From Filomicrobium insigne (lineage in GTDB: Bacteria; Pseudomonadota; Alphaproteobacteria; Rhizobiales; Hyphomicrobiaceae), in contig NZ_FNJC01000001.1 of NCBI RefSeq assembly GCF_900104305.1, forward strand, positions 248,001 through 312,000: 64,000 nt of DNA, read 5' to 3'. Position 1 is the first letter of the stretch; the number at the start of each line of letters is the position of its first letter. The notes beneath the pieces were generated by a model. The model saw only the letters and a list, made by a program, of their open reading frames with translations. It was not told the DNA's origin and did not search any database. A program made the translations under genes and the position numbers. Shown here piece by piece: positions 9,241 through 17,183 of this stretch.

Positions 9241-10527
9241 ATGGATCTTATCGACTGGGCGGGTTACATCTCGATCGCCCTTCTCTTCCTCATGATGCTC
9301 CTGGCTGTGCCCATCTTTGTTTCGATGGGCCTCGCGGCCTTTGCTGCAGCACTACTCATCGATGACTTCCAGCTTGTGGCGCGGACGTTCATCCAGACCG
9401 TGTGGCAGGGCGCTTCAATTTTCGAACTGGTTGCGTTGCCCCTGTTCATCCTCACGGGCACGATCATGCAGCAAACGGATGCCGGGCGAGACTTGTTTGC
9501 CGTGACCAAAGCATGGGCCGGCTCGATCTCGAACTCGCTCGGCGTCGCAACGATCGTCGCTTGCGGTATCTTTGCTGCGATTTCCGGTTCCAGTATCGCA
9601 ACAGCCGCGACGGTTGGCTTGGTCGCTATCCCGCTTCTGCTCGAAGAAGGCTACGGGAAAACCCGTGCGGGCGGTTTTGTGGCTGGCGGGGGAACGCTCG
9701 GCATTGTGATTCCGCCGTCGATCCCGCTCATCCTCTACGGCGTACTAACCGAAACTTCTATCGGTCAGTTGTTCATTGCGGGCGTGGTTCCCGGGATCAT
9801 CATGCTCACGGCATTTACGCTCGTGGTCTACTTCTCCCGCCCCCAGATCAAAGGAACGCAGGACGTTTCATGGAGCGAATGTCTTTCATTGACGTTGCGT
9901 TGCAGCGGTGTCTTGGCACTGCCCATCATTATTATCGTCGCAATTTATACTGGCATCTTCACGCCGACAGAGGTCGGCGCGCTCTCGGTAATCTACTTGT
10001 TGATCCTTGGTCTCGCTCAGCAACGACTAACGTTTGGCAAGTTCGTCGCTGCGTTGCGTACCGCCACAGCAACGACAGGCATGTTGTTCATGCTCATCGT
10101 TTTTGGTCAGTACTTCGCGCACTTCCTGACGTTCGAGCAGGTGCCACAGTCGATCGCTCACGCGATTACCGATAACGCCACTGGCGTTTGGGCGATCACG
10201 CTGATGATCCTAGCCTATCTGGTACTCGGTACGTTTTTGGAGAGCGCGGCAATGCTGCTCATCTCCATTCCGATTTTCGCACCTGTCGCTGCAGCAGCCG
10301 GCATGGATCCGCTCGTATTCGGTATCTTTGCCGTCATCGCCATGGAGATCGCGCAGATATCGCCTCCTGTCGGCGTCAATCTTTTCACCATCCATGGCAT
10401 CTCGGGAATAGGTCTCTGGACGCTTGCACGCGGGGTGATCCCTTTCATCCTCATTCAGATCTGCATGCTGTACATCGTCTACTTCTTCCCCGAGATCGTC
10501 CTTTGGCTCCCCCACTCCATGAAATGA
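9241..10527 (+). CDS. TRAP transporter large permease subunit (DctM family)
   Basis: A 428-residue transport subunit of the ion-transporter superfamily with about twelve hydrophobic segments. Family motifs are clear: GIFAAISGSSIATAATVG, GTLGIVIPPSIPLILYG and QISPPVGVNLFTIHG, the two halves of the substrate and sodium site. It is separated from dctQ by 6 nt and followed after 39 nt by the aconitase-X large subunit. It energises uptake with the sodium gradient. Confidence 0.95.
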   Translation: MDLIDWAGYISIALLFLMMLLAVPIFVSMGLAAFAAALLIDDFQLVARTFIQTVWQGASIFELVALPLFILTGTIMQQTDAGRDLFAVTKAWAGSISNSLGVATIVACGIFAAISGSSIATAATVGLVAIPLLLEEGYGKTRAGGFVAGGGTLGIVIPPSIPLILYGVLTETSIGQLFIAGVVPGIIMLTAFTLVVYFSRPQIKGTQDVSWSECLSLTLRCSGVLALPIIIIVAIYTGIFTPTEVGALSVIYLLILGLAQQRLTFGKFVAALRTATATTGMLFMLIVFGQYFAHFLTFEQVPQSIAHAITDNATGVWAITLMILAYLVLGTFLESAAMLLISIPIFAPVAAAAGMDPLVFGIFAVIAMEIAQISPPVGVNLFTIHGISGIGLWTLARGVIPFILIQICMLYIVYFFPEIVLWLPHSMK

Positions 10528-10566
10528 ACAGCTCAATCCTGGCAATAACGAAGAAGGTGACCAGAA

Positions 10567-11820
10567 ATGACAATGCGCCTCACGGAGCATGAGCAGGAAA
10601 TGGCCGCAGGGCTCCACGGACCACCGCGCAAGTGGGCTATGGAAATGCTCATGAAGGTCGGGACCGTGTTCGACGCGGAAGACCTGGTAGAGATTTCCCA
10701 AGTCCATCTCATGGCGGACACGGAAGCCACCGGCGAAGAGGGCGTACGCTTCGTCGAATGGATCGGCACACATGAGCCTTCGCAATCCATGGTGCGCGTT
10801 CCGGCCGTAACGGATCCCCGCGGTGCCGACTTCACCGGATATAAGCGGATCAAACAGCCGGAAAAGTTCATCGAACTCGAACGGCGGGCTGACGCCGCGT
10901 TTCGTGCGCTCGGCTTTATGATGACAGACACCTGCATCAACTATCAGACGATTAATCCGCCTGTTCAGGGAGAGCACCTCGCATTCGGCGATACAGGCTC
11001 TTCGATCTATGCGAATTCCGTCTTGGGCGCGCGCACGAACTTTGAAGGCGGCCCTTCGGCACTCGCCGCGGCGCTCACAGGCCGTGTCCCGCGCTACGGT
11101 TTCCATTTGGACTCCTGCCGCCGCGGCTCGACACGGTTCGTCATCGACGTTCAGCCTAATGGCCTTAGCGACTGGGGTGCCTTAGGTGGTATTATCGGCC
11201 GGCAGATGAAGTCCTATTGGGAAGTCCCTGTCATTGAGGGCGTTACCTCTGCACCTACCTCTGACGAGATCAAACACTTCGGCGCAGCGCTCGCAAGCTT
11301 TGGTTCGACACCGCTCTTCCACATGATTGGGGTGACGCCGGAAGCTCCCGATCTCGGCGCAGTCTTCGATGGTCCGGCGCCTGAACCGCGCCGCATTGGC
11401 GATAGTGACCTCGCGCAATTCTACAAAGACTTCGGCCCCAAAGACGACAAGCTCGATGTCGTGGTGTTTGCAGCACCGCAGCTATCATTGTTCGAGCTTG
11501 AGTCTCTCGCGCGGCTACTTCAGGGCCGCAAGGTTAATGACAAAGTTACGCTCATTGCCACGACATCGCCCGAGATGAAGTCTGCGGCGGACCGCATGGG
11601 CCTCACCTCCATGATTGAAGGCGCCGGCGGCATCGTTCTGCAGGGCGTGTGCTTCTATCAGATGCATGCGCGTGAGATCGGCGAAGCCAACGGCTGGCGC
11701 AATTTGCTTTCGAACTCAGCAAAGCTCGTCAACATTCTTGGCGGATACGGATATCAAACTCACCTGGCGGATATGGCCGCCTGCGTGGATGCTGCTGTTG
11801 CGGGGAGGATCGGCGCATGA
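10567..11820 (+). CDS. Aconitase-X large (catalytic) subunit, probable cis-3-hydroxy-L-proline dehydratase
   Basis: A 417-residue member of the aconitase-X family (formerly DUF521). Characteristic stretches are MTDTCINYQTINPP near residue 120, GDTGSSIYANSVLGARTNFEGG near 140, and GVCFYQM near 360, which contain cysteines expected to hold an iron-sulfur cluster. Characterised bacterial members dehydrate cis-3-hydroxy-L-proline; archaeal relatives act on mevalonate 5-phosphate. The stop overlaps the small-subunit start (ATGA). With the TRAP transporter and GntR regulator this makes a catabolic operon. The bacterial setting favours a hydroxyproline-type substrate. The start has GAAGG upstream. 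Confidence 0.88.
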   Translation: MTMRLTEHEQEMAAGLHGPPRKWAMEMLMKVGTVFDAEDLVEISQVHLMADTEATGEEGVRFVEWIGTHEPSQSMVRVPAVTDPRGADFTGYKRIKQPEKFIELERRADAAFRALGFMMTDTCINYQTINPPVQGEHLAFGDTGSSIYANSVLGARTNFEGGPSALAAALTGRVPRYGFHLDSCRRGSTRFVIDVQPNGLSDWGALGGIIGRQMKSYWEVPVIEGVTSAPTSDEIKHFGAALASFGSTPLFHMIGVTPEAPDLGAVFDGPAPEPRRIGDSDLAQFYKDFGPKDDKLDVVVFAAPQLSLFELESLARLLQGRKVNDKVTLIATTSPEMKSAADRMGLTSMIEGAGGIVLQGVCFYQMHAREIGEANGWRNLLSNSAKLVNILGGYGYQTHLADMAACVDAAVAGRIGA

Positions 11821-12224
11821 GCACTCGGGTTTACAAAGGTCACGTCGGCACCGGCGCGCCCGTTACGGGCGAAGCGCTCGTAGCAAGCGACAACTTTTCG
11901 GCACGTTACGATCTGGATCTCGTTGCCGGAATTTTCTCGCGCCCAACACATGCTCTGCATGGGCAAAGTTATGTAGGCAAGATCCTGATCCTGAACGCCG
12001 CCAAGGGTGGCGTTGCGACGGCGTGGATGTTGAGAGATATGAAGGCCTGTGGCCGCGCACCGGCGGCCCTCATCCTGAACTTCGCGAATACGATCATGGT
12101 TCAGGGCGCGGCTTTCGCCGACCTGGCTCTAATCGACCGGTTCGATGTTGACATCACGACCGCTATCAAAAACGGCGAACCTGTCGCCGTAGACCCAGCC
12201 GCCGGCACGCTCACAGTCGGCTAA
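11817..12224 (+). CDS. Aconitase-X small subunit (swivel domain, DUF126)
   Basis: A 135-residue protein with the aconitase swivel-domain pattern. HGQSYVGKILILNAAKGG leads into the GGVATAWMLRDM segment, then ALILNFANTIMVQGAAFADL. It forms the active site together with the large subunit. The 4-nt overlap with the upstream gene implies coupled translation at fixed stoichiometry. It is the last gene of the operon and is followed by a two-part hairpin. Confidence 0.88.
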   Translation: MSTRVYKGHVGTGAPVTGEALVASDNFSARYDLDLVAGIFSRPTHALHGQSYVGKILILNAAKGGVATAWMLRDMKACGRAPAALILNFANTIMVQGAAFADLALIDRFDVDITTAIKNGEPVAVDPAAGTLTVG

Positions 12225-12237
12225 TGGCTTCATTGTC

Positions 12238-12278
12238 GGGCAGGCGCGCAGACCTGAAGAGGTCTTCGGAGCCTGCCC
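12238..12278 (+). terminator. Two-part hairpin after the aconitase-X operon
   Basis: Perfect 8-bp arms GGGCAGGC / GCCTGCCC enclose a second perfect stem, AGACCT / AGGTCT with loop GAAG. It begins 13 nt after the operon stop codon. A run of seven T occurs only about 20 nt later, so it may be an attenuating or RNA-stabilising structure instead of a canonical terminator. Confidence 0.55.
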
Positions 12279-12487
12279 ACAATTCAGCAGGGCTAACTTA
12301 TTTTTTTCAACATCACTTTCCCAAATTCATACTCTTCTTTGAAACTTGTCTTGGATGTTGCCTAAGCGCGCTGTGCCTTTTCGGAAATCGCGCCTTTAAG
12401 GCCCATAGCCTCCGTATTCACCACCAACCGACCATTTATGGCAAAATCCGAAATCGCACATGATGTTTGAGTAAAGGAGACCTCGCG

Positions 12488-12688
12488 ATGGAGCGCCCCC
12501 CGAAAAGAAACCGGCTTACTCCCTGGTATATTGGGCTGGTTATAACTCTCGCCGCTGTTGCCTTTGTCGGCGGACGAATGTACGCGGGCGAGTGTTCTGC
12601 ACCACTTTTTGTAGAGCTCGGCGTACTTCTTGTTATTCCAGCGGTCTACCTCACACTTATGTACTTGACTTTTATCAGTCAGGACTGA
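12488..12688 (+). CDS. Small membrane protein, function unknown
   Basis: A 66-residue protein starting MERPPKRNRLTPWYIG. Two hydrophobic segments (about residues 12-30 and 40-62) flank a short loop with one Cys, giving a helical hairpin with a basic N-terminus, probably cytoplasmic. The ATG at 12488 has AAAGGAG nine nt upstream; a start seven codons earlier lacks this. It stands alone, followed by a good hairpin. The family was not recognised. Confidence 0.6.
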   Translation: MERPPKRNRLTPWYIGLVITLAAVAFVGGRMYAGECSAPLFVELGVLLVIPAVYLTLMYLTFISQD

Positions 12689-12719
12689 GCTGAAATTGTC
12701 TTAGCTTGAGAAACGAGCG

Positions 12720-12758
12720 GGACGCTGGCCCGGGGGGAAAGCCAGCGTCCACTTTTGC
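12720..12758 (+). terminator. Terminator of the small membrane protein gene
   Basis: Perfect 10-bp arms GGACGCTGGC / GCCAGCGTCC with an 11-nt loop, followed by a short T run (ACTTTTGC). It begins 31 nt after the stop codon. Confidence 0.6.
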
Positions 12759-13017
12759 TACAGGCCCCGGGGGGTGAGGGCTCGCCGCCGAGGGTGGGCG
12801 GCTTTGGTAGCCTTCACAACTTAAAGTATTGTTGGCGGACGAGATTTGACACGCATCAAAACTTGATGCGGCATGTTGGATTCGCGCTGCCGCATGATTA
12901 GTCTCCTGCGGCATCTGCGAGTCAGGCATTCTTCTTTCTTTTTGTAATTGCTTGTTTTTCTCCTGAAGCATCCCCTTCACCACCGCGTTTCCGTCCCCCG
13001 ATAATCACGCCTCCATC

Positions 13018-13031
13018 TTGATGCGGATCAA
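13018..13031 (+). promoter_or_regulatory. FNR/FixK-type box upstream of the CBS-BON gene
   Basis: TTGATGCGGATCAA matches the FNR/FixK consensus TTGAT-N4-ATCAA perfectly. A possible -10 (TACTAT, 13057-13062) puts the start point near 13066-13069, so the box centre lies at about -41 to -45, the class II activator position. Low-oxygen induction of the downstream gene is inferred. Confidence 0.7.
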
Positions 13032-13088
13032 GGCCAGACCCACGTCTTTTGGTAGGTACTATAGGGCATATAGCGACAGGAGGACGCC

Positions 13089-13775
13089 ATGAAAGCTGCC
13101 GATATCATGACCACGCAGGTGGTTACTGCGAATGACGAGAGCCGCATCGCGGATGTCGCCAATTTGCTCCTGCAAAACCACATCAGCGCCGTGCCTGTCG
13201 TCGACGGCTCAGGCAAGTTGGTGGGTATCGTGAGCGAGGGCGATCTCGTCCGTCGCGCCGAAATCGGCACGCAAAGCCGCCATTCCTGGTGGCTGGAGAT
13301 GTTTTCGAGCCCAGAGGCTTTGGCGCGGGAATATATCAAGGAGCACGGACAGCGCGCTCGTGACATTATGACGAAGAACGTCGTTACCGTCGGCCCTGAC
13401 GCATCACTTGATGTGATTGCAAACCTTCTTGAAAGCCACCGGATCAAACGAGTTCCGGTCGTCGAAAACGACAAGCTCGTCGGCATCGTCAGCCGGTCTA
13501 ATCTTGTCCGCGCTCTTGCGGCGGGAGCCAAAGACCTGCTCGCTACGGGCAATCCCGATGACGCCAATATTCGCGAGCGCGTGCTCTCCGGCCTCAAATC
13601 TGAACCGTGGTGCCCCTTCATGCTCAATGTCGTCGTACACAAAGGCCAGGTCGACCTTTGGGGTATCGTCAAAAATGAAGATGAGAAGAGGGCTGCGCGC
13701 ATTGCCGCGGAAGTCACGCCCGGCGTTGTTGCGGTTCAAGACAAGCTTGTGATCAGCCCGCCGAGCTACGTCTGA
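13089..13775 (+). CDS. CBS-pair and BON domain protein
   Basis: A 228-residue soluble protein. Two CBS motifs (about residues 5-60 and 95-150; VPVVDGSGKLVGIVSEGDLVRR and VPVVENDKLVGIVSRSNLVRA) form a Bateman module that binds adenine nucleotides. A BON domain follows (about 155-225, ending AVQDKLVI), usually a phospholipid- or ligand-binding module. Such proteins are common stress or low-oxygen induced factors in alphaproteobacteria, and the FNR/FixK box upstream fits. The ribosome site is AGGAGG. It is monocistronic; a 10-bp inverted repeat follows. The exact ligand is unknown. Confidence 0.9.
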   Translation: MKAADIMTTQVVTANDESRIADVANLLLQNHISAVPVVDGSGKLVGIVSEGDLVRRAEIGTQSRHSWWLEMFSSPEALAREYIKEHGQRARDIMTKNVVTVGPDASLDVIANLLESHRIKRVPVVENDKLVGIVSRSNLVRALAAGAKDLLATGNPDDANIRERVLSGLKSEPWCPFMLNVVVHKGQVDLWGIVKNEDEKRAARIAAEVTPGVVAVQDKLVISPPSYV

Positions 13776-14320
13776 AACCTAACTTACTCTTCCAGCCCGT
13801 CTTCGAGTCATCCGGAGCGTCACAGATGGGCTGGAAGTGGTCTGACGCTTTTCGTTAGACTTGAGCGGTCCCCACTCTTTTTCTTACCGTTTCCAAAAAT
13901 CGGTCCACGCTGACTGTGACTTCTGCGCGAGATCGTCAGGCAGGCTACTCCGGGTTCTCGGCAGGGACCGATTGCGCCGACGCTTCGTGGCAACGAGTTT
14001 GGTCTGGCGGGGACAGATGGTCGTGTCGATGCCGTATCGACGGTAACGCTTGAGAGAGCGACCTACGCCAGCTGAGACAACGCCGCTTCTCGTTCAAACT
14101 CCTTGTTAGGCATCCTCCTCCTTTGTGCCGCTGGAGCATCCTGTGATGCGACAGCTTTCTTGGGCACGTCGATGATATGACGATTGCCGATGAATTTGTC
14201 CTGCCGATAGACGGCCACACTATCAATCGATATTTCCCGTTGAAAATAAAGCTTGCACCAACGGGGCCCAGACGGATATGAGCGGTATGTCTGATTGAAA
14301 ATAACGGAGGGAGACTCTCG
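13776..14320. other. Intergenic region before modA
   Basis: A 545-nt stretch. At 13789-13837, CTTCCAGCCC and GGGCTGGAAG form 10-bp arms around 29 nt, a possible terminator for the CBS-BON gene. Two copies of TTGAAAATAA occur near 14240 and 14296, the second just upstream of modA. No clear ModE site, Moco riboswitch motif or gene was identified. Confidence 0.45.
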
Positions 14321-15097
14321 ATGCCCCAATCACCACTTCGTACGCGCATATGGTCTGCGGCCACGTGGTTCCCCGCAGTCCTGTTTGCCGTCATGCTTTC
14401 AACGGTTGCGAAGGCTGCGGACGTGAAGGTCGCAGTGGCGGCCAATTTCACCGAAGCCGCCAAGGAGATTGGGTATCTATTCGAGAAGGAGACCGGGCAC
14501 AAAGCGGTCTTCAGCTTCGGCTCCACCGGTCAGCTCTACACGCAGATCACTCAGCAGGCTCCCTTTGAAGTCTTCATTGCCGCCGACCAAGCGCGTCCTG
14601 AAAAGGCGGTGAAGGAGGGCTTTGCCGTTCCGGACAGCCGCTTCACCTATGCGACCGGGAAAATCGTCCTATTCAGCAAAAACCCGGATTTTGTGAAGGG
14701 CGAAGCGACACTCAAGGACGGGAAGTTCAACAAAATTGCCATCGCCAATCCCAAAACCGCACCTTACGGCGCTGCCGCAGTCGAAGCGATGAAAGCTCTT
14801 GGTGTCTACGATGATCTTTCCGATAAGATCGTACAGGGCAATAATATCGCCCAGACGTATCAGTTCGTAGACAGCGATAACGCCGAACTCGGCTTTGTTG
14901 CGCTCTCACAGGTGGCCGCCAAGACGGAAGGATCCCGCTGGATTGTTCCAGAAGATCTGTACGCCACGATCGCGCAGGACGCCGTCCTGCTAAGAGGTGG
15001 TGAAAAGAACGAAGCAGCTGTTGCTTTCGTGAAATTCCTGAAAGGCCCCAAGGCGCTCGAAGTTAAGGAGAAATTCGGGTACGGCGCGGGTAAGTAA
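14321..15097 (+). CDS. modA: Molybdate ABC transporter substrate-binding protein ModA
   Basis: A 258-residue periplasmic binding protein. The signal peptide ends near AKA (residues 25-28) before ADVKVAVAANF, the typical mature start. Oxyanion-binding segments are visible: FTEAAKEIG, SFGSTGQLYTQI, APFEVFIAADQARP and IANPKTAPYGAAA. It delivers molybdate or tungstate to ModBC. The ATG has CGGAGGG upstream. It is first of a compact modABC operon, 14 nt before modB. Confidence 0.95.
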   Translation: MPQSPLRTRIWSAATWFPAVLFAVMLSTVAKAADVKVAVAANFTEAAKEIGYLFEKETGHKAVFSFGSTGQLYTQITQQAPFEVFIAADQARPEKAVKEGFAVPDSRFTYATGKIVLFSKNPDFVKGEATLKDGKFNKIAIANPKTAPYGAAAVEAMKALGVYDDLSDKIVQGNNIAQTYQFVDSDNAELGFVALSQVAAKTEGSRWIVPEDLYATIAQDAVLLRGGEKNEAAVAFVKFLKGPKALEVKEKFGYGAGK

Positions 15098-15111
15098 AGG
15101 CGCTCTAACGC

Positions 15112-15795
15112 ATGCTCGATCTTGGGGAACTGTGGTCTCCCATCCGGCTCACGCTAGAACTCGCGGCTATCACGACGGTGATGCTGCTCATCATCGGAAC
15201 ACCCATCGCGTGGTGGCTTGCTCGTTCGAAGGCGCGGTGGAAGGAGGCGGTGGCGACTGTTGTCGCTATGCCGCTCGTTCTTCCGCCGACTGTGCTGGGT
15301 TTCTATCTTCTCGTTACGCTGGGGCCCAACGGCCCCGGCGGTTGGCTGGCCGGGTTGGCAGGGGGGCGGTCTCTAGCCTTTACCTTCGAGGGGTTGGTAA
15401 TCGGATCGGTGATCTACTCCATGCCTTTCGTTGTTCAGCCGATCCGCAACGCGTTCGAAGCATTCGGAGAGCGGCCGCTCGAGGTTGCAGCGACCTTGAG
15501 AGCGACACCATGGGATACGTTCTGGTCGGTGGCCGTTCCGCTTGCTCGCCCCGGCTTTATGACGGGCGCCGTTTTGGGATTTGCCCACACGGTGGGGGAG
15601 TTCGGCGTGATACTTATGATCGGTGGCAATATTCCAGGAGAAACCAAAGTCCTGTCGGTCGCGATCTATGATTATGTCGAGACCTTGCAATGGACGGAGG
15701 CCCACATCCTTGCGGGGGGCATGCTGGTCTTTTCCTTCAGCGTGATCCTGACCATGATGGTGCTGGAAAAAAGGATGGGGCGGCCGGGATTGTGA
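15112..15795 (+). CDS. modB: Molybdate ABC transporter permease ModB
   Basis: A 227-residue inner-membrane permease with about five to six helices and the EAA-type coupling loop [25 protein letters not shown], which contacts the ATPase. [13 protein letters not shown] and [20 protein letters not shown] are ModB hallmarks. The stop codon overlaps the GTG start of modC. Confidence 0.96.
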   Translation: MLDLGELWSPIRLTLELAAITTVMLLIIGTPIAWWLARSKARWKEAVATVVAMPLVLPPTVLGFYLLVTLGPNGPGGWLAGLAGGRSLAFTFEGLVIGSVIYSMPFVVQPIRNAFEAFGERPLEVAATLRATPWDTFWSVAVPLARPGFMTGAVLGFAHTVGEFGVILMIGGNIPGETKVLSVAIYDYVETLQWTEAHILAGGMLVFSFSVILTMMVLEKRMGRPGL

Positions 15796-16949
15796 ACGCT
15801 GGTGAAGCTCGCATAGACGTCGCCTTCGCGGGCACGCTCGGAGCATTCTCTCTCGATGTCTCCTTCCAAGCCCCCACGAAGGGCATCACCGCGTTATTCG
15901 GACCCTCGGGGTGCGGAAAGACAAGCGTTCTGAGGTGTATGGCCGGGCTTAATCGGCTGACGGGAAAACTCACGGTCGGCGACGAAGTCTGGCAAGATGA
16001 CGCGACGAATACCTTCCGCAAACCCTATGACCGACCGATCGGGTATGTATTCCAGGAAGCAAGCTTATTTCCACATTTGTCCGTCCGCTCCAACCTTCTT
16101 TTCGGAGCGCGGCGCGCCTCAAAAAAAGCCAACGCAAACGCATTGAAGTTCGACGATATTGTCGCTCTGCTTGGCATCTCGCATCTGCTTGAGCGGGCGC
16201 CATTGGCTCTTTCTGGCGGTGAACGTCAGCGCGTTGCCATCGGCCGCGCGCTTCTCTCCCAACCCCAACTTCTGCTCATGGATGAGCCGTTGGCGGCGCT
16301 GGACCGCATGACGAAGGAAGAAATCCTTCCTTACCTCGAAGCTTTGCACGAAAGCCTGCTCATCCCGATCGTGTATGTCAGTCACGATATCACGGAGGTG
16401 GAGCGCCTAGCCGATACACTCGTCCTCTTGCAAGACGGCCGCGTTGTTGCGGCTGGGCCGCTTTACACGCTTCAGTCCGATCCCGAGTTGCCTCTCCTAC
16501 AAGCTCCGGAGGCATCGGTTACCATCGAGGGGCAGGTTATGCGGTTTGATGAAACCTACACCCTCACGACCTTAGCCGTTGCGGGCGGAGAATTGGTGGT
16601 GCCCGGCCATCAGGGCGCGGCCGGCGGTCTTCGGCGCCTGCGTATCAGCGCGTCAGATGTAAGTTTCACTCGAGTTATCCCGCGCGAGACGACAATTTTG
16701 AATTGCTTGCCCGCCCGCATTCTCTCGATCACAAGCCATGGTGGTGGCAACGCCGCACAAGTCAACGTCATTGCCGGACTCGGGGAGGATGGCAACGGCG
16801 CGCGTATCGTCGGCCGCATTACCCGCAAATCCAAAGAAGCCCTCGAAATGGTCGAAGGCGCGCAGGTATTCGCGCAAATCAAGAGCGTCGCGTTGATCGC
16901 TGCGAAATCTGGCAGTGCTCTGGCCGCTCCGAATTCTCCCTCTCGCTAG
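15792..16949 (+). CDS. modC: Molybdate ABC transporter ATP-binding protein ModC
   Basis: A 385-residue ATPase that powers molybdate import. Walker A is GPSGCGKTS (about residues 37-45), the signature LSGGERQR, and Walker [12 protein letters not shown]. The C-terminal third is a TOBE/Mop-type domain, the usual oxyanion-sensing extension of ModC. The start is a GTG at 15792 overlapping the modB stop (GTGA), the expected coupling; upstream in-frame codons would run deep into modB and lack ModC similarity. Confidence 0.95.
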   Translation: MNAGEARIDVAFAGTLGAFSLDVSFQAPTKGITALFGPSGCGKTSVLRCMAGLNRLTGKLTVGDEVWQDDATNTFRKPYDRPIGYVFQEASLFPHLSVRSNLLFGARRASKKANANALKFDDIVALLGISHLLERAPLALSGGERQRVAIGRALLSQPQLLLMDEPLAALDRMTKEEILPYLEALHESLLIPIVYVSHDITEVERLADTLVLLQDGRVVAAGPLYTLQSDPELPLLQAPEASVTIEGQVMRFDETYTLTTLAVAGGELVVPGHQGAAGGLRRLRISASDVSFTRVIPRETTILNCLPARILSITSHGGGNAAQVNVIAGLGEDGNGARIVGRITRKSKEALEMVEGAQVFAQIKSVALIAAKSGSALAAPNSPSR

Positions 16950-17057
16950 AATTCGGCAAGGTTGATGGCTCTTCGACCACCCCACGCAGGACAACCTTGC
17001 GCCGCTTATGCTCAACCTAAAACTTGTGGTCTGTGGATCGGTACCGCGCAGCAGGGC

Positions 17058-17067
17058 CTGTGCACAG
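17058..17067. promoter_or_regulatory. Upstream copy of a paired palindrome (tamA promoter)
   Basis: The perfect palindrome CTGTGCACAG lies 18 nt upstream of the -35 element. An identical copy follows at 17115-17124, 57 nt downstream centre to centre. Two identical sites flanking a promoter suggest a repressor operator pair. Confidence 0.45.
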
Positions 17068-17084
17068 TCAACAAGCTCAAAACA

Positions 17085-17112
17085 TTGATAGAATCAGTTC
17101 CCCTTGTATAGT
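17085..17112 (+). promoter_or_regulatory. Probable promoter of tamA-tamB
   Basis: TTGATA (17085-17090) and TATAGT (17107-17112) with a 16-nt spacer match the sigma70 pattern. Transcription would start near 17119, inside the second CTGTGCACAG palindrome and about 65 nt before the tamA ATG. Confidence 0.5.
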
Positions 17113-17114
17113 GG

Positions 17115-17124
17115 CTGTGCACAG
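17115..17124. promoter_or_regulatory. Downstream copy of the paired palindrome at the start point
   Basis: A second exact CTGTGCACAG, beginning 3 nt after the -10 box and covering the predicted transcription start. A protein bound here would block the promoter. Confidence 0.45.
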
Positions 17125-17183
17125 AGTCGTTGTGCAGGTGTATTTGCGTAAAGACCTGAAAACAAACGCAAATCGGATCACTA

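Larger units (their letters stand above)
12689..13088. other. Intergenic region with hairpins and FNR/FixK-like boxes
   Basis: This 400-nt stretch contains a terminator hairpin at 12720-12758, a weaker GC hairpin (GCCGCC / GGCGGC, 12784-12802), an imperfect FNR/FixK-like box TTGAC-N4-ATCAA at 12846-12859 overlapping the palindrome GCATCAA-N3-TTGATGC (12853-12869), and a perfect box near the next gene. No credible gene was seen. Confidence 0.6.

Noticed and set aside
12675-12983. A 102-codon minus-strand frame after the small membrane protein gene
   Set aside because: It covers the terminator hairpin and has Pro/Ser-rich low-quality sequence with no ribosome site.
16956-17000. Terminator after modC formed by GCAAGGTTG / CAACCTTGC
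   Set aside because: The loop is 27 nt and no T run follows, so it was not called as a terminator.
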